Shown: one piece after another, positions 46,100 to 55,512 of the stretch
Numbering within the stretch: the stretch's first letter is position 1
Layout of the letters: each line of letters starts with the position of its first letter
From: an uncultured Methanobrevibacter sp.
Lineage (GTDB): Archaea; Methanobacteriota; Methanobacteria; Methanobacteriales; Methanobacteriaceae
Direction of reading: 5' to 3'
Assembly: GCF_902771435.1 (NCBI RefSeq)
Contig: NZ_CACXXB010000004.1
Span: 1 to 64,000, forward strand
Length of the DNA: 64,000 nucleotides
Made by a program: the position numbers and the translations under genes
The notes under the pieces: generated by a model
Told to the model about the DNA's origin: nothing
What the model saw: only the letters and a program-made list of their open reading frames with translations
The model's database searches: none

Positions 46100-47239
46100 A
46101 TGACTTACAAATCAAAATTCGGTTTTGGATGCATGAGACTTCCTCAAACTGATGCAAATGACCCAGCAAGTATTGACCAGGAACTGTTCAACAGGATGGT
46201 TGACATCTATATGGAAAAAGGCTTCAACTATTTTGACACATCATATGCTTATCACAATGGAATGAGCGAAACAGCAATCAGAAAAGCAGTTGTTGAAAGA
46301 TATCTCCGTGAATCCTTTCAAATCTGTGATAAAATGCCTACCTGGGCATTGACATCCGAAAAAGACAATGAAAAATTTGTTAATGAAATGCTTGAAAGAC
46401 TGGGCATTGACTATTTTGACGTATTTTTCATACACAACATCAATGTTCCATGGCTTAAGCTTGCTGAGAAATGCAACACCTTCGAATATGTAAAAAATAT
46501 GAAAGAAGAAGGAATAGCTAAAAAAATCGGTTTCAGTTTCCATGACGACTCCAAACTACTGAAAAAAGTTTTAGACAAATATGGAGACATGCTGGATATT
46601 GTCCAATTGGAATTGAACTATCTCGACTGGGAAGATCCGTCAATTGAAGCTCACAAATGTTATGATTTGTGTGTAGAGCACGGTCTGGATGTTTATGTAA
46701 TGGAACCATTAAAAGGAGGAGTTATTGTCAATCCTTCCGAAGAAATCAAAAAAGACTTTAACGAGTTCAATCCCGACAAATCAATAGCAAGTTTTGCAAT
46801 AAGATTCTGTGCCTCACTTGAGCATGTAAAAATTGTTTTAAGCGGAATGAGCAAAATGGATGATTTGCTGGACAATTGTGACACTTATGAAAATTTTGAA
46901 GTCCTGAGCGGGGAAGAAAGTGAATTTCTGGAAAGAATGGCTCAAAAGCTCGCAGAAAGTGTTGCAGTGCCCTGCAGTGAATGCGGATACTGTGTAAAAG
47001 CATGTCCTGAAATGATTCCAATACCAGAATACTTCCATTTATACAATACAAGTAAAAATCAGCCGGAATCCGATATCTACAGACTGTATTATGACAAATT
47101 AGGTAATGAAAAGGTTCCTGCCGATGAATGTACCTACTGCAGCACATGTATTGAACACTGTACTCAAAAAATAGATATTCCTGAAGAATTGGAAAAAGTA
47201 TGCGAACACTTTGAAAATGGATTTACACCATACGGATGA
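46100..47239 (+). CDS. Aldo/keto reductase with C-terminal ferredoxin motifs
   Basis: The protein has 379 residues. N-terminal AKR barrel: FGFGCMRLPQTD, FDTSYAYHNGMSE with the catalytic Asp and Tyr, FFIHNI and VMEPLKGG. Residues from about 290 carry CSECGYCVKACP and a second set CTYCSTCIEHC that can hold 4Fe-4S clusters. This YccK/COG1453-like oxidoreductase type is frequent in anaerobes; substrate unknown. AGGAG lies 8 nt before the ATG. Its stop abuts the end of the convergent helicase gene. The upstream dyad suggests redox control. Confidence 0.85.
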   Translation: MTYKSKFGFGCMRLPQTDANDPASIDQELFNRMVDIYMEKGFNYFDTSYAYHNGMSETAIRKAVVERYLRESFQICDKMPTWALTSEKDNEKFVNEMLERLGIDYFDVFFIHNINVPWLKLAEKCNTFEYVKNMKEEGIAKKIGFSFHDDSKLLKKVLDKYGDMLDIVQLELNYLDWEDPSIEAHKCYDLCVEHGLDVYVMEPLKGGVIVNPSEEIKKDFNEFNPDKSIASFAIRFCASLEHVKIVLSGMSKMDDLLDNCDTYENFEVLSGEESEFLERMAQKLAESVAVPCSECGYCVKACPEMIPIPEYFHLYNTSKNQPESDIYRLYYDKLGNEKVPADECTYCSTCIEHCTQKIDIPEELEKVCEHFENGFTPYG

Positions 47240-50119
47240 TTAAGCAACCCTCATTTTCAATTCACGAACCATTTCACCATTTTTATTTATTTTTGATGCT
47301 TTTTTATAATATTCAACTGCTTTTGTAAAAATTCCGGAATTATAATAGATCAATCCCATCAGGGCCAACGCATCAGCATTTTTATCGTCGAAGCTTAAAA
47401 TCTTTTCCAGTATTTCGCTGGACGTTTCCAGATCCCCCTGAACATACAAATCATATGCCTCTTCATACATCACATCAATATCGTCAAGGGATTCAAATTC
47501 AACATTAACATCCTCACTTTCAGGTTTTGCAGACAGCAGAACATCCAATTCATTGGCCATTTCATTTGTCCTGTCCAGTGCTAAAGCTTTTTTAACAAAA
47601 TAAAGTGAAATATCCTTTTGTTCCTGATTATATAAGATTTGAGCCATCAGGGCAAGTGAGTTGACATGCTTCTTATCGATTGCCAGAATGCTGTTGAGAA
47701 TATCCTTTGCGGTTGAATAGTCATTCTTTTCATATAACTCCAATGCTTCTCCAAACAATGCTTCAACATCATTTTCATCATCCTTTTCAGCAGTCACTTC
47801 AATTATTTCCCTTTGCGGATTTTCATTTTTGGAAATTAATTTGCACATGTATGTAAGGATATATTTGGTTGCATTCTTGTGAAGCGGCTTGTTATCGTTT
47901 CCGCATTTTGGAGAATATATGCAGGCAGGACATCCGCTTTTGCAGCCGCAGTTTTCAAGAAGGTCAATGGTTGATTTAAGCAGATCCACAAATACGTCAA
48001 CAGCCTTTTCAGTAATACCTATTCCTCCTTCATAACCATCATAAATAAATATGGTTGCTTCCTGAGTATCTTCATGATAATTGGTTGAAAGACCACCGAT
48101 ATCAAACCTGTCACACATTGTATGGAGAGGGAACAGTCCGATTAAGGCATGTTCTGCACCGTGAAGGCCTCCTGCAAAGACTTCCTCTTCATTTGGAAAC
48201 ATGTCTTCAAGAGTGTCCTTTACCTGTTTTGGAACAGTGAACCATAACCCCTTGGTTCTGAATTTCAAAGGAGGCAAATCCAGAGGATAGGTTCCAATCG
48301 GCTTTGAAAAGTGCATTTTTTTATATTTGAAGTAATCCTCACTTACAGTCAGCTCTCCGAAATGAATTGTCAAATCACCATATCTTGTTTTGGATAATTT
48401 CTTTTCTATGCTGATTTCAGTTTTGTTTAAAACCATCGTATGATAATCCACGGTCTTTTGGCTAACATTGACGAATCCGCTTTTCAGATTAACGCTGTTT
48501 ACGACATAAGTGTCTCCCTTGTTGATGAGAATTGCACCTTCATGAGCTTCCCTGTAAACCTGGGAGCGCTCCATTGTCTCCAACAGCCTTCCGTTGTTCA
48601 TTACCTTGAATTCCTGACCTGAAATCTGGTCAAGTGAATGGTCAAGCGCCGGATTGTCATCATAGGGATACATATAATCCCCTCGAATGTTTTTGTGCAA
48701 ATCCTTTTTTGATACCAGTTCGTCCAAAATGCCTTCATCAACACCAAAATACCTTTCAACTTCTCCTCTTTTAATAGGCAACTCCTTGGCGGCGCATAAA
48801 ATATGAGCTTCCTGCAGAATAGGATTGGTCAAATCAATGATAGCATTTTCATGGGGCTTGTCAAAGAAAAAGGTCGGATTATTCATGAAATACTGGTCCA
48901 GCTGATTTTCAAAGGCGATTAAAATAGCCAGTGACTTTTGATTGCTCCTTCCGGCACGGCCTGACTGCTGCCAGGTGGAAATCATGGTGCCGGGATAGCC
49001 TGAAATGATTACCGCATCAAGAGATCCTATATTGATACCCAATTCCAGTGCATTTGTGCATGTAACCCCAAGATATTTTCCGCTTTTAAGGCCTTCTTCA
49101 ATTTCACGCCTTTCCTGAGCCTGGTAACCTGCACGATAGGCTGCAATCCTATGGGCCAATTTTCCTTTAATCTGGGTCATATCCTTTTTAGCCCACATGG
49201 CTATCAGTTCAGTAGTTTTTCTTGAAACCGTGAAGCATAATGTTTGAATTCCTTTCAGCATCATATAAATAAAAATATTTTCTGTTTCCATGTGAACCGA
49301 AGGTGCATTTTGCGTATTGACCTTGTTTCTTCTGTAATTTTTAAAAGGATTATATAAAATAAAATCTTTTTCTCCGCTAGGAGATGCATCTTCATCAACC
49401 AGCGTGAACTCTTCTCCGGTTAATCTGTTGGCCAGTTCCAAAGGGTTTGCAAGTGTTGCTGAAGATAAGATAAACTGAGGATTTGAACCGTAAAAATTAG
49501 CTATTCTTTTTAATCTTTTGATTAAAAATGCCACATTTGATCCGAAAACCCCCTTATAATAATGTGATTCATCAATGACAATATATTTTAAGTTTTTATA
49601 GAACCTGCTCCACTGATGGTGCCATGAAAGAATAAGATGCAGCTGATACGGATTTGTTAAGACTATCCTTGAATTTTCCCTGATGCCCTTCTTTTCTCCT
49701 CGGGGAGTGTCGCCGTCATAAGTCCTTGGCTTAATATCAATTTCAAGTTCCCTTTCAAGATTCTCCAATACGTGAAGCTGGTCATTTGACAATGCCTTTG
49801 CAGGATAAATGTAAAGGGCGGTCGCTTCCATATCATCAATCATGGTTTCCATTATCGGCAGATTGAAAGCCAATGTTTTTCCGGATGCAGTAGGGGTTGT
49901 TATGATAACATTTTCATTGTTTTTTATAGCTTCATAAGTCTCAGCCTGGTGTTTGTAAAGCTTAACATCCCTTGAATCCAAATAGTCAACGATTTTTTCA
50001 TTTAAATTGTCAACTTTTTTGAAACTGGCTTTTTTGGCTGGTATTGTCTCAACATGTGCAATATTATCCCTATATCTCACATCATTTTTAAACATATCAA
50101 TATTGTTAGGCTCAGACAT
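47240..50119 (-). CDS. Hrq1-like DEAD/H helicase with DUF1998-type domain and TPR tail
   Basis: The protein has 959 residues. Superfamily 2 motifs: TPTASGKTLAFN near residue 75, VIDESHYYKG (motif II DESH), LSSATLANP, VTCTNALELGINIG and STWQQSGRAGRSNQ. The region around residue 720 has CGCKSGCPACIYSPKCG, the four-cysteine MZB/DUF1998 site of Hrq1/YprA helicases. Residues about 770-959 contain at least three tetratricopeptide units in two clusters (EALELYEKNDYSTAKDIL, ALMAQILYN, ALMGLIYYNSGIFTKAVEYY). The TPR fusion is not part of standard Hrq1. It is likely a 3'-5' DNA repair helicase with a protein-binding tail. Divergent from the UvrD-like gene. Confidence 0.88.
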   Translation of the reverse strand: MSEPNNIDMFKNDVRYRDNIAHVETIPAKKASFKKVDNLNEKIVDYLDSRDVKLYKHQAETYEAIKNNENVIITTPTASGKTLAFNLPIMETMIDDMEATALYIYPAKALSNDQLHVLENLERELEIDIKPRTYDGDTPRGEKKGIRENSRIVLTNPYQLHLILSWHHQWSRFYKNLKYIVIDESHYYKGVFGSNVAFLIKRLKRIANFYGSNPQFILSSATLANPLELANRLTGEEFTLVDEDASPSGEKDFILYNPFKNYRRNKVNTQNAPSVHMETENIFIYMMLKGIQTLCFTVSRKTTELIAMWAKKDMTQIKGKLAHRIAAYRAGYQAQERREIEEGLKSGKYLGVTCTNALELGINIGSLDAVIISGYPGTMISTWQQSGRAGRSNQKSLAILIAFENQLDQYFMNNPTFFFDKPHENAIIDLTNPILQEAHILCAAKELPIKRGEVERYFGVDEGILDELVSKKDLHKNIRGDYMYPYDDNPALDHSLDQISGQEFKVMNNGRLLETMERSQVYREAHEGAILINKGDTYVVNSVNLKSGFVNVSQKTVDYHTMVLNKTEISIEKKLSKTRYGDLTIHFGELTVSEDYFKYKKMHFSKPIGTYPLDLPPLKFRTKGLWFTVPKQVKDTLEDMFPNEEEVFAGGLHGAEHALIGLFPLHTMCDRFDIGGLSTNYHEDTQEATIFIYDGYEGGIGITEKAVDVFVDLLKSTIDLLENCGCKSGCPACIYSPKCGNDNKPLHKNATKYILTYMCKLISKNENPQREIIEVTAEKDDENDVEALFGEALELYEKNDYSTAKDILNSILAIDKKHVNSLALMAQILYNQEQKDISLYFVKKALALDRTNEMANELDVLLSAKPESEDVNVEFESLDDIDVMYEEAYDLYVQGDLETSSEILEKILSFDDKNADALALMGLIYYNSGIFTKAVEYYKKASKINKNGEMVRELKMRVA

Positions 50120-50227
50120 AATAACAGCTCAATTAAATTAACAAATATATTTTAAACTTAAATAATATTTAAAATATTCGTTAATTTTAAAAATAATTCA
50201 ATAAAAACAAGTCAATGTTATAAATAA

Positions 50228-50252
50228 AGTTAGGAAAATAATATTCCTAACT
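50228..50252. repeat. 25-bp dyad with 9-bp arms
   Basis: AGTTAGGAA at 50228-50236 and TTCCTAACT at 50244-50252 are perfect inverted arms around a 7-nt AT spacer. Located mid-way between two divergent helicase genes. Confidence 0.5.
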
Positions 50253-50266
50253 ATTTATGCATATTA

Positions 50267-50285
50267 TGGAAAACCAAGTTTTCCA
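50267..50285. repeat. 19-bp dyad with 8-bp arms
   Basis: TGGAAAAC at 50267-50274 and GTTTTCCA at 50278-50285 are perfect inverted arms with a 3-nt loop. It follows the first dyad by 14 nt. Confidence 0.5.
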
Positions 50286-50432
50286 CAATTAATAGTATAT
50301 TTTTCTTATTAATAATTTTTTTTATTTCAGAAAAAATCCCAATAATTATGAATACTCATCAAATGCTCTCACAATTACTTTATAAATAATTAAAACATAT
50401 AAATTAATTATTATATACTTTAGAGGGAAATA

Positions 50433-52907
50433 ATGATTTCATATGAGGAATTTGAAGACATTGTAGTGAATATACTTAACAGAGATATATCTTCAAATGA
50501 AGACCAGAAAAAGGCAATACTGTCAGAAAGTTATAAATCCCTTTTTATTGTAGCGGGACCTGGATCCGGAAAGACAACAGTTATGGTTCTTAAAATATTG
50601 AAATACATATTTGTTGATGATATTGACCCTAACGAAATACTTGCTACAACATTTACACGAAAAGCTGCCGAAGAGTTGTATTCAAGAATTCTGGGTTGGG
50701 GAGATGAAATCAAAAACTACCTCACCAGCTCACTTGATGAAGATGACTTTGGAGACATCTCAAAAATATTGGCAATTGAAAGAATAGATTTTAACCAGAT
50801 TAACATCGGTACAACAGACAGCGTTGCCGAAGAATTGTTGAGAGAGTATAAACAGCCCGGAGAAACACAACCTGTGGTTGTCGAGAAATTTGTTGCAAAC
50901 TCAGCAATGATAAAGATACTTCTTAAGGATGAAAAATACCTTAACAAAAACCTTGTTGAATATCTCAAACAGTTAAGCGGAAGGCAAAAACTTGAAGAAC
51001 CATCAAGGATGAGTGAAATTTTAATCGAAATTAAAAATAGAATATATTATGACCAGGTAGACTTTGATGAACTTTATTTGAAAACAGAACCTGAAAGCGG
51101 TGAAAGATTAGCCCTGGACTGCATAAAAGAATATGAAGACACCTTAAATCAAAGGCATACAATTGACTTTGCAATGCTTGAGTCAACATTTCTTGAAAAA
51201 CTCAAAGACGGTTCCATGGAAGAGTTTTTAGATGACATCAAAATTGTCCTAATCGATGAATATCAGGACACCAACCTAATTCAGGAAGACATCTATTTCA
51301 CCATTGCAGAATCAGCCCTTGAAAACGACGGCAGCATCACGGTTGTAGGAGACGATGACCAATCCCTTTACCGTTTCAGAGGAGCTACCGTAGACTTATT
51401 TACAAATTATAAACAGCGCGTTAATGAAAGACTGGGAATAGAAGTTGAGGAAATCAATTTAAGGACAAATTACCGTTCAACCGAAAACATTATAGAACAC
51501 TGCAATAAATTTGCAGAACTTGACAGTGAATATCAGAATGCAAGAGTTGAAAACAAACCAAAAATCATAGCGCCGGACTTTGAAAAGGAGAAAATGCCTA
51601 TTTTGGGAATGTTTAGAAACAACCCTGAAATGCTAGCAAATGACCTTGCAAAATTAATCAGCGATTTGGTAAACAAAAAGGAAGCCGAACTGAAAGTTCT
51701 GCAGGTCCTGAATGAAGATTACTTTAAAAAAGTGAATGGCAAAATAAGCATTGCCGAGCTGCAAAAACTTAAAATGAAAAATATCCGTGAAGGAAAGAAA
51801 ATAGAAAAAATAAAGCTGAAATTGGACAGCGAATACGGTTCAGCATCTGACATGGCCATTTTATCATATTCCCCAAAGGAAAGAAGCCACGGATCCAAGT
51901 CATTCCTACATCATTTGAGAAAAAATTTGAAAAGAGCCAGAAAACCGATTGAAATGTTTAATCCTAGAGGAATCGAACTTCAGGATGTTGATATGGTAGC
52001 CATCTTTTGCGGACTGATTTTGGAATGCATTGACCCCGAAGGAGGAATACAAAAATTAGATAAAAGCATTCCAAAACTGGCAAAATACAACATGAACAGA
52101 TGGAGGGCGAAAGCCAAGGAGTACATTAAGCTAAATCCCGAGCCTAGAGAACCGATTGACTTGAACACCTTTGTAACACACTGGCAAATTAGAAGGCCTT
52201 ACCCTTTACAGGATGAAAACGGCAGGGACAACAAATGGCCAAAACAGGCAAGCTTAATGGAGCTTGCATATAAGCTGACAACCTGGATAGAACCCCTGCA
52301 AGGTGATGTCGAGGGAATCGTATACCTTGAAGCGATTACAAAATCAATCACACAAACCGGATTTTTTAATGAGTATCACTCAACCATATCATTTAAAAGT
52401 CCGATTGATGAGAAAAATTCCGTTTTGGAAGCCATATGGAATATTTTCATACCTCTCTCAACAGGAGGTGTGAAAATCGACGAATCACTTCTTGAAACTC
52501 TTCCTGACGACAGGATAAATGTTTTATCTATTCACCAGTCCAAGGGTCTGGAATTTCCATTAGTGATTGTGGATGTGGGTTCCAGATTTAAAACAAACGA
52601 CATTAAAACCCAAAGATTAAGATTTCCCAAATCATTAAAGGAACAGACTACAATCGAAGACACCATCAGAAAACATTCTGTCCTTGGTGAAAGCAAAAGA
52701 AGTGAAAAGGACAGAAAATTTGACGACTTGACAAGACTTTACTTTGTTGCATTTTCAAGGGCGGAAAGCGTTTTGTTACTGGTCGGACTTAGCCCTGCAA
52801 TTGAAGGGTACAACAAAAAGGACCAGCACTTTAACATTCCGAACATTGCTCTTGGATGGAGCAGGGATGAAAATTATATCGGTTTTAAAGAAATTTATTT
52901 AATTTAG
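50433..52907 (+). CDS. UvrD/Rep-family superfamily 1 helicase
   Basis: The protein has 824 residues. Motif I AGPGSGKTTVMVLKIL near residue 45, Ia LATTFTRKAAEEL, II LIDEYQDTNL, III VGDDDQSLYRFRGA, IV LRTNYRST, V VLSIHQSKGLEFPLVIV and VI LYFVAFSRAESVLLL are all intact, so it should be an active 3'-5' DNA translocase. The nuclease-like gene starts 11 nt after its stop codon. Together they resemble a two-subunit RecB/AddAB-like end-processing pair. Start ATG 50433 has AGAGGG upstream. Confidence 0.9.
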   Translation: MISYEEFEDIVVNILNRDISSNEDQKKAILSESYKSLFIVAGPGSGKTTVMVLKILKYIFVDDIDPNEILATTFTRKAAEELYSRILGWGDEIKNYLTSSLDEDDFGDISKILAIERIDFNQINIGTTDSVAEELLREYKQPGETQPVVVEKFVANSAMIKILLKDEKYLNKNLVEYLKQLSGRQKLEEPSRMSEILIEIKNRIYYDQVDFDELYLKTEPESGERLALDCIKEYEDTLNQRHTIDFAMLESTFLEKLKDGSMEEFLDDIKIVLIDEYQDTNLIQEDIYFTIAESALENDGSITVVGDDDQSLYRFRGATVDLFTNYKQRVNERLGIEVEEINLRTNYRSTENIIEHCNKFAELDSEYQNARVENKPKIIAPDFEKEKMPILGMFRNNPEMLANDLAKLISDLVNKKEAELKVLQVLNEDYFKKVNGKISIAELQKLKMKNIREGKKIEKIKLKLDSEYGSASDMAILSYSPKERSHGSKSFLHHLRKNLKRARKPIEMFNPRGIELQDVDMVAIFCGLILECIDPEGGIQKLDKSIPKLAKYNMNRWRAKAKEYIKLNPEPREPIDLNTFVTHWQIRRPYPLQDENGRDNKWPKQASLMELAYKLTTWIEPLQGDVEGIVYLEAITKSITQTGFFNEYHSTISFKSPIDEKNSVLEAIWNIFIPLSTGGVKIDESLLETLPDDRINVLSIHQSKGLEFPLVIVDVGSRFKTNDIKTQRLRFPKSLKEQTTIEDTIRKHSVLGESKRSEKDRKFDDLTRLYFVAFSRAESVLLLVGLSPAIEGYNKKDQHFNIPNIALGWSRDENYIGFKEIYLI

Positions 52908-52918
52908 GAGTTTTTACA

Positions 52919-54136
52919 ATGAGATTGCCTGCAAGATCCAAATCATATATGATTCCAGAGTACAGTTTGACTGGAGATTTATTATCCTACATTACATGCG
53001 GACTTCAATACAGGTACCAGAATAAGGGAACACTACCTCCTTCAAAACCTGTTCAGAGATGGTTCGGTGAATTCATTCATGGCGTAATGGAGGAAGCATA
53101 CCTTGATTGGAAATATCAGAAAAAGGAATTTCCATGGGACTGGAAAGAAGACATCCGACCTATTGAAGATGAAATTGACTTGAGACTGCAAGTAAGGGGA
53201 CTCTACCCTCATGATGAAGATCTGTTTTTCAGCATCAATCAGCCGGGAAGTACACTTACACTTGATGATTTAAATGAACATGACCATAAAAAATTAGCCA
53301 GTGCAAGGGCTGAAAAAGCAATAAACATCTGGGGAAAACACCTGTTTCCATTAATTGACTCATCAGAACTTCTGATTAAGGGAGTTCGGCCGATGCCGAA
53401 TTATGACAAGAATATCTCAAGGTCCAATTATTATGGAATAAACGGAGTCGTTGACGTTTTAACATCAGCTAAAATCAACAAAATCCATGAACAAAGCAAT
53501 CTATTCAATTATGACAACAAAATCATCAAATTTATAAAGAAAAATCTTGAAGAGACAGACATCGAAGATTATGAAATCATCATCGATTATAAGGGAATGA
53601 AAAGACCTCCCGTTAAAGTTACAAAACCTCATGCCGAGGACAAATGGGAAAATCACAAACAGCAAATTTTAACATATTCATGGCTTCGGTCAAAACAGGA
53701 AGATGCTAAAACCATTTCTGCAGGGATAATACTATATTTAAATGAGCTAGTCCCGTCAAAAGAGGATTTGGCCTTAATAAAAGATGAAATGATTAATGAT
53801 TTAACCGACATTCCAAAGGATGATGAGTTTGAAGATGATATCCAGTTGATTTTGGATTGGCAGGAAGATGACAAGATGCCTAATCTAAGCGATGAATTTA
53901 AAATAGCCCGTTCCATCAGATTTATTAAAATAAACGAGGAAGAACGTTCCAAGGCTCTTAAAAAATTCGATAAGGTTGTCTGCGATATTGAAAATTCACT
54001 GATTAAAGAAATGAAAGGATGCAAAATACAGGACGCGTGGAAGGCTGATGCTGATGAGAGAACATGTTTGGCATGTGACTTCAAGACATTCTGTAAAAAT
54101 AACAGTGACATAACAAAAGACTTTAAAATTCCTTAA
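52919..54136 (+). CDS. PD-(D/E)XK nuclease, RecB/AddB-like with Fe-S cysteines
   Basis: The protein has 405 residues. The nuclease core is visible as GEFIHGVMEEAYLDW (motif with H and E), GINGVVDVL (Asp) and IIIDYKGMKRPP (D-x-K), followed by HKQQILTYSWL. A cysteine near the N-terminus (SYITCGLQYRYQ) and the C-terminal CLACDFKTFC match the Fe-S-binding pattern of Cas4/AddB/Dna2 nucleases. It follows the UvrD-like helicase by 11 nt. No Cas genes or CRISPR arrays are near, so I read it as repair, not adaptation. Confidence 0.82.
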   Translation: MRLPARSKSYMIPEYSLTGDLLSYITCGLQYRYQNKGTLPPSKPVQRWFGEFIHGVMEEAYLDWKYQKKEFPWDWKEDIRPIEDEIDLRLQVRGLYPHDEDLFFSINQPGSTLTLDDLNEHDHKKLASARAEKAINIWGKHLFPLIDSSELLIKGVRPMPNYDKNISRSNYYGINGVVDVLTSAKINKIHEQSNLFNYDNKIIKFIKKNLEETDIEDYEIIIDYKGMKRPPVKVTKPHAEDKWENHKQQILTYSWLRSKQEDAKTISAGIILYLNELVPSKEDLALIKDEMINDLTDIPKDDEFEDDIQLILDWQEDDKMPNLSDEFKIARSIRFIKINEEERSKALKKFDKVVCDIENSLIKEMKGCKIQDAWKADADERTCLACDFKTFCKNNSDITKDFKIP

Positions 54137-54161
54137 TACATAATATCTATTAGGTGATTGT

Positions 54162-54842
54162 ATGGCTAATTCCAATTTAGAAAAAAATCAAAAATATTGT
54201 GAAGCAATCGAAAGTAAAATCAAACTCGATGCAAAACCAGTTGCAATGAAATTAATCAAAACCGAAGATGACCTTCCTGAAGGTTATGATTTGATTGATG
54301 AAAAAATCAGACATTGCGAAATGGTTAGAAAAGCCTCTTTGGGAAATAAGTTTTACTCAACTATTGACCAGCAAATGTGTTTAGGCGGAGCCGGAGCTAT
54401 TGGGCTTAGGGACATGCCAGAAAAATTAGCTAACGGAGAAAAATACTTCTCACTTGGAAGATTCCAAGATTTGGAAACCGCAAAAAAACTCACAGGAAAA
54501 CTATCCATTATTAAAGACATCAATTGGGGAATCATATATGCTCCTTTAGATGAAGCCGATTTTGAAGCTGATGTAATTCAGGTCATTACAGAACCAGTTG
54601 GCGGAATGAAACTTGCACAAAGTATCGTTTACAAAACCGGTGAAAAAATTAAACCTTCATTTGCAGGAATTCAATCATTATGTGGAGATGCATTTGCAAA
54701 CCCATATCTTTCAAAAGGAGTTAATTTCACATTAGGTTGTGACGGTTCCAGAAAAGCGGCAGACATTAAAGACAATGAAATGGCTGTTGGTATTAGTTCT
54801 GAAATGATTGATGAAGTAATATCCGGACTTGACTCAATCTAG
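54162..54842 (+). CDS. DUF169 family protein
   Basis: The protein has 226 residues. DUF169 signatures: KLDAKPVAMKLI near the N-terminus, HCEMVRKASLG with C52, QQMCLGGAGAIGL with C73, then SLCGDAFANPY and TLGCDGSRK. The conserved cysteines suggest an Fe-S or metal site. Common in methanogens; function unknown. AGGTGATT precedes the ATG at 54162. It ends 9 nt inside the convergent nucleotidyltransferase gene. Confidence 0.85.
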   Translation: MANSNLEKNQKYCEAIESKIKLDAKPVAMKLIKTEDDLPEGYDLIDEKIRHCEMVRKASLGNKFYSTIDQQMCLGGAGAIGLRDMPEKLANGEKYFSLGRFQDLETAKKLTGKLSIIKDINWGIIYAPLDEADFEADVIQVITEPVGGMKLAQSIVYKTGEKIKPSFAGIQSLCGDAFANPYLSKGVNFTLGCDGSRKAADIKDNEMAVGISSEMIDEVISGLDSI

Positions 54843-55487
54843 AAGATTCAAATAATCTTCATAATGATTAATATTCAACAATTCTTTTCTATTTTTTTCT
54901 TTTATTCCATAAAATGTGTAACCGTCAGCAAAGATTTTCCTCAAAATCGGATTTAAATTGTCATCCTCATTTTCCAGATACTTCATTAAATTTAGCCTAG
55001 GCGCCACAAAAGGCATTCCCAATCCTTCAGCAGTATCCAGCAAACCTGTTTTTCTTCTTCTTAAAATTGATATTGTATGAAACGGATCTTCACTGTTCTG
55101 GCTTATTTCAATCATTTTATTGAATGTTTCTGGTGAAACTGTGGGCTGGTCTGCAGTAATGCATAGTGCAAAATCTGAATCAATATTTGACAGACCATTG
55201 AAAAGAGATGTTGATAAACCTACATCGACAGGATTGTTTTCAATGAACTTAACCTCATCTTTATAATTATCATAGATAGCATCTTTTATTTCACTAGCAT
55301 AATGCCCAAGTACTACAATACATTCATCTATATTTGAGGATAATGCATTGTCAATAGTGGTCTCTATAACTGTTTTATTTTTAAAAGGCAAAATAAGTTT
55401 GTTTTTCAAATCGATATTTCTGGCCAGCTGATCTTTTCTCATTCGGGAATTTTTACCAGCTGCAGTTATAACTGTTGAAATAGTCAT
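54834..55487 (-). CDS. MobA-like nucleotidyltransferase
   Basis: The protein has 217 residues. N-terminal VITAAGKNSRMRKDQ is the GxxxRM nucleotide-binding motif of the MobA/MocA and sugar-nucleotidyltransferase group. LCITADQPTVSPETF carries the metal-binding DQP. It also has LILPFKNKTVIETTIDNAL. A cytidylyl- or guanylyltransferase for molybdopterin is one option; a sugar-phosphate nucleotidyltransferase is another. It ends beside DUF169 and is not clearly in an operon with the secreted protein upstream (25 nt away). Confidence 0.75.
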   Translation of the reverse strand: MTISTVITAAGKNSRMRKDQLARNIDLKNKLILPFKNKTVIETTIDNALSSNIDECIVVLGHYASEIKDAIYDNYKDEVKFIENNPVDVGLSTSLFNGLSNIDSDFALCITADQPTVSPETFNKMIEISQNSEDPFHTISILRRRKTGLLDTAEGLGMPFVAPRLNLMKYLENEDDNLNPILRKIFADGYTFYGIKEKNRKELLNINHYEDYLNLLD

Positions 55488-55512
55488 AAAAAAAGAAAAA
55501 AAGTGGATATAT

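Larger units (their letters stand above)
50120..50432. promoter_or_regulatory. Divergent promoter region of two helicase genes with dyads
   Basis: This 313-bp AT-rich region separates the Hrq1-like and UvrD-like genes. For the plus strand a TATA-like CATATAAAT lies at about 50396-50404, and AGAGGG precedes the ATG at 50433. Two perfect inverted repeats are listed separately. I see no additional gene. Confidence 0.45.

Noticed and set aside
52919-54136. Cas4 nuclease of a CRISPR system
   Set aside because: It is twice the length of Cas4, is coupled to a UvrD-like helicase and has no cas genes or repeats around it.
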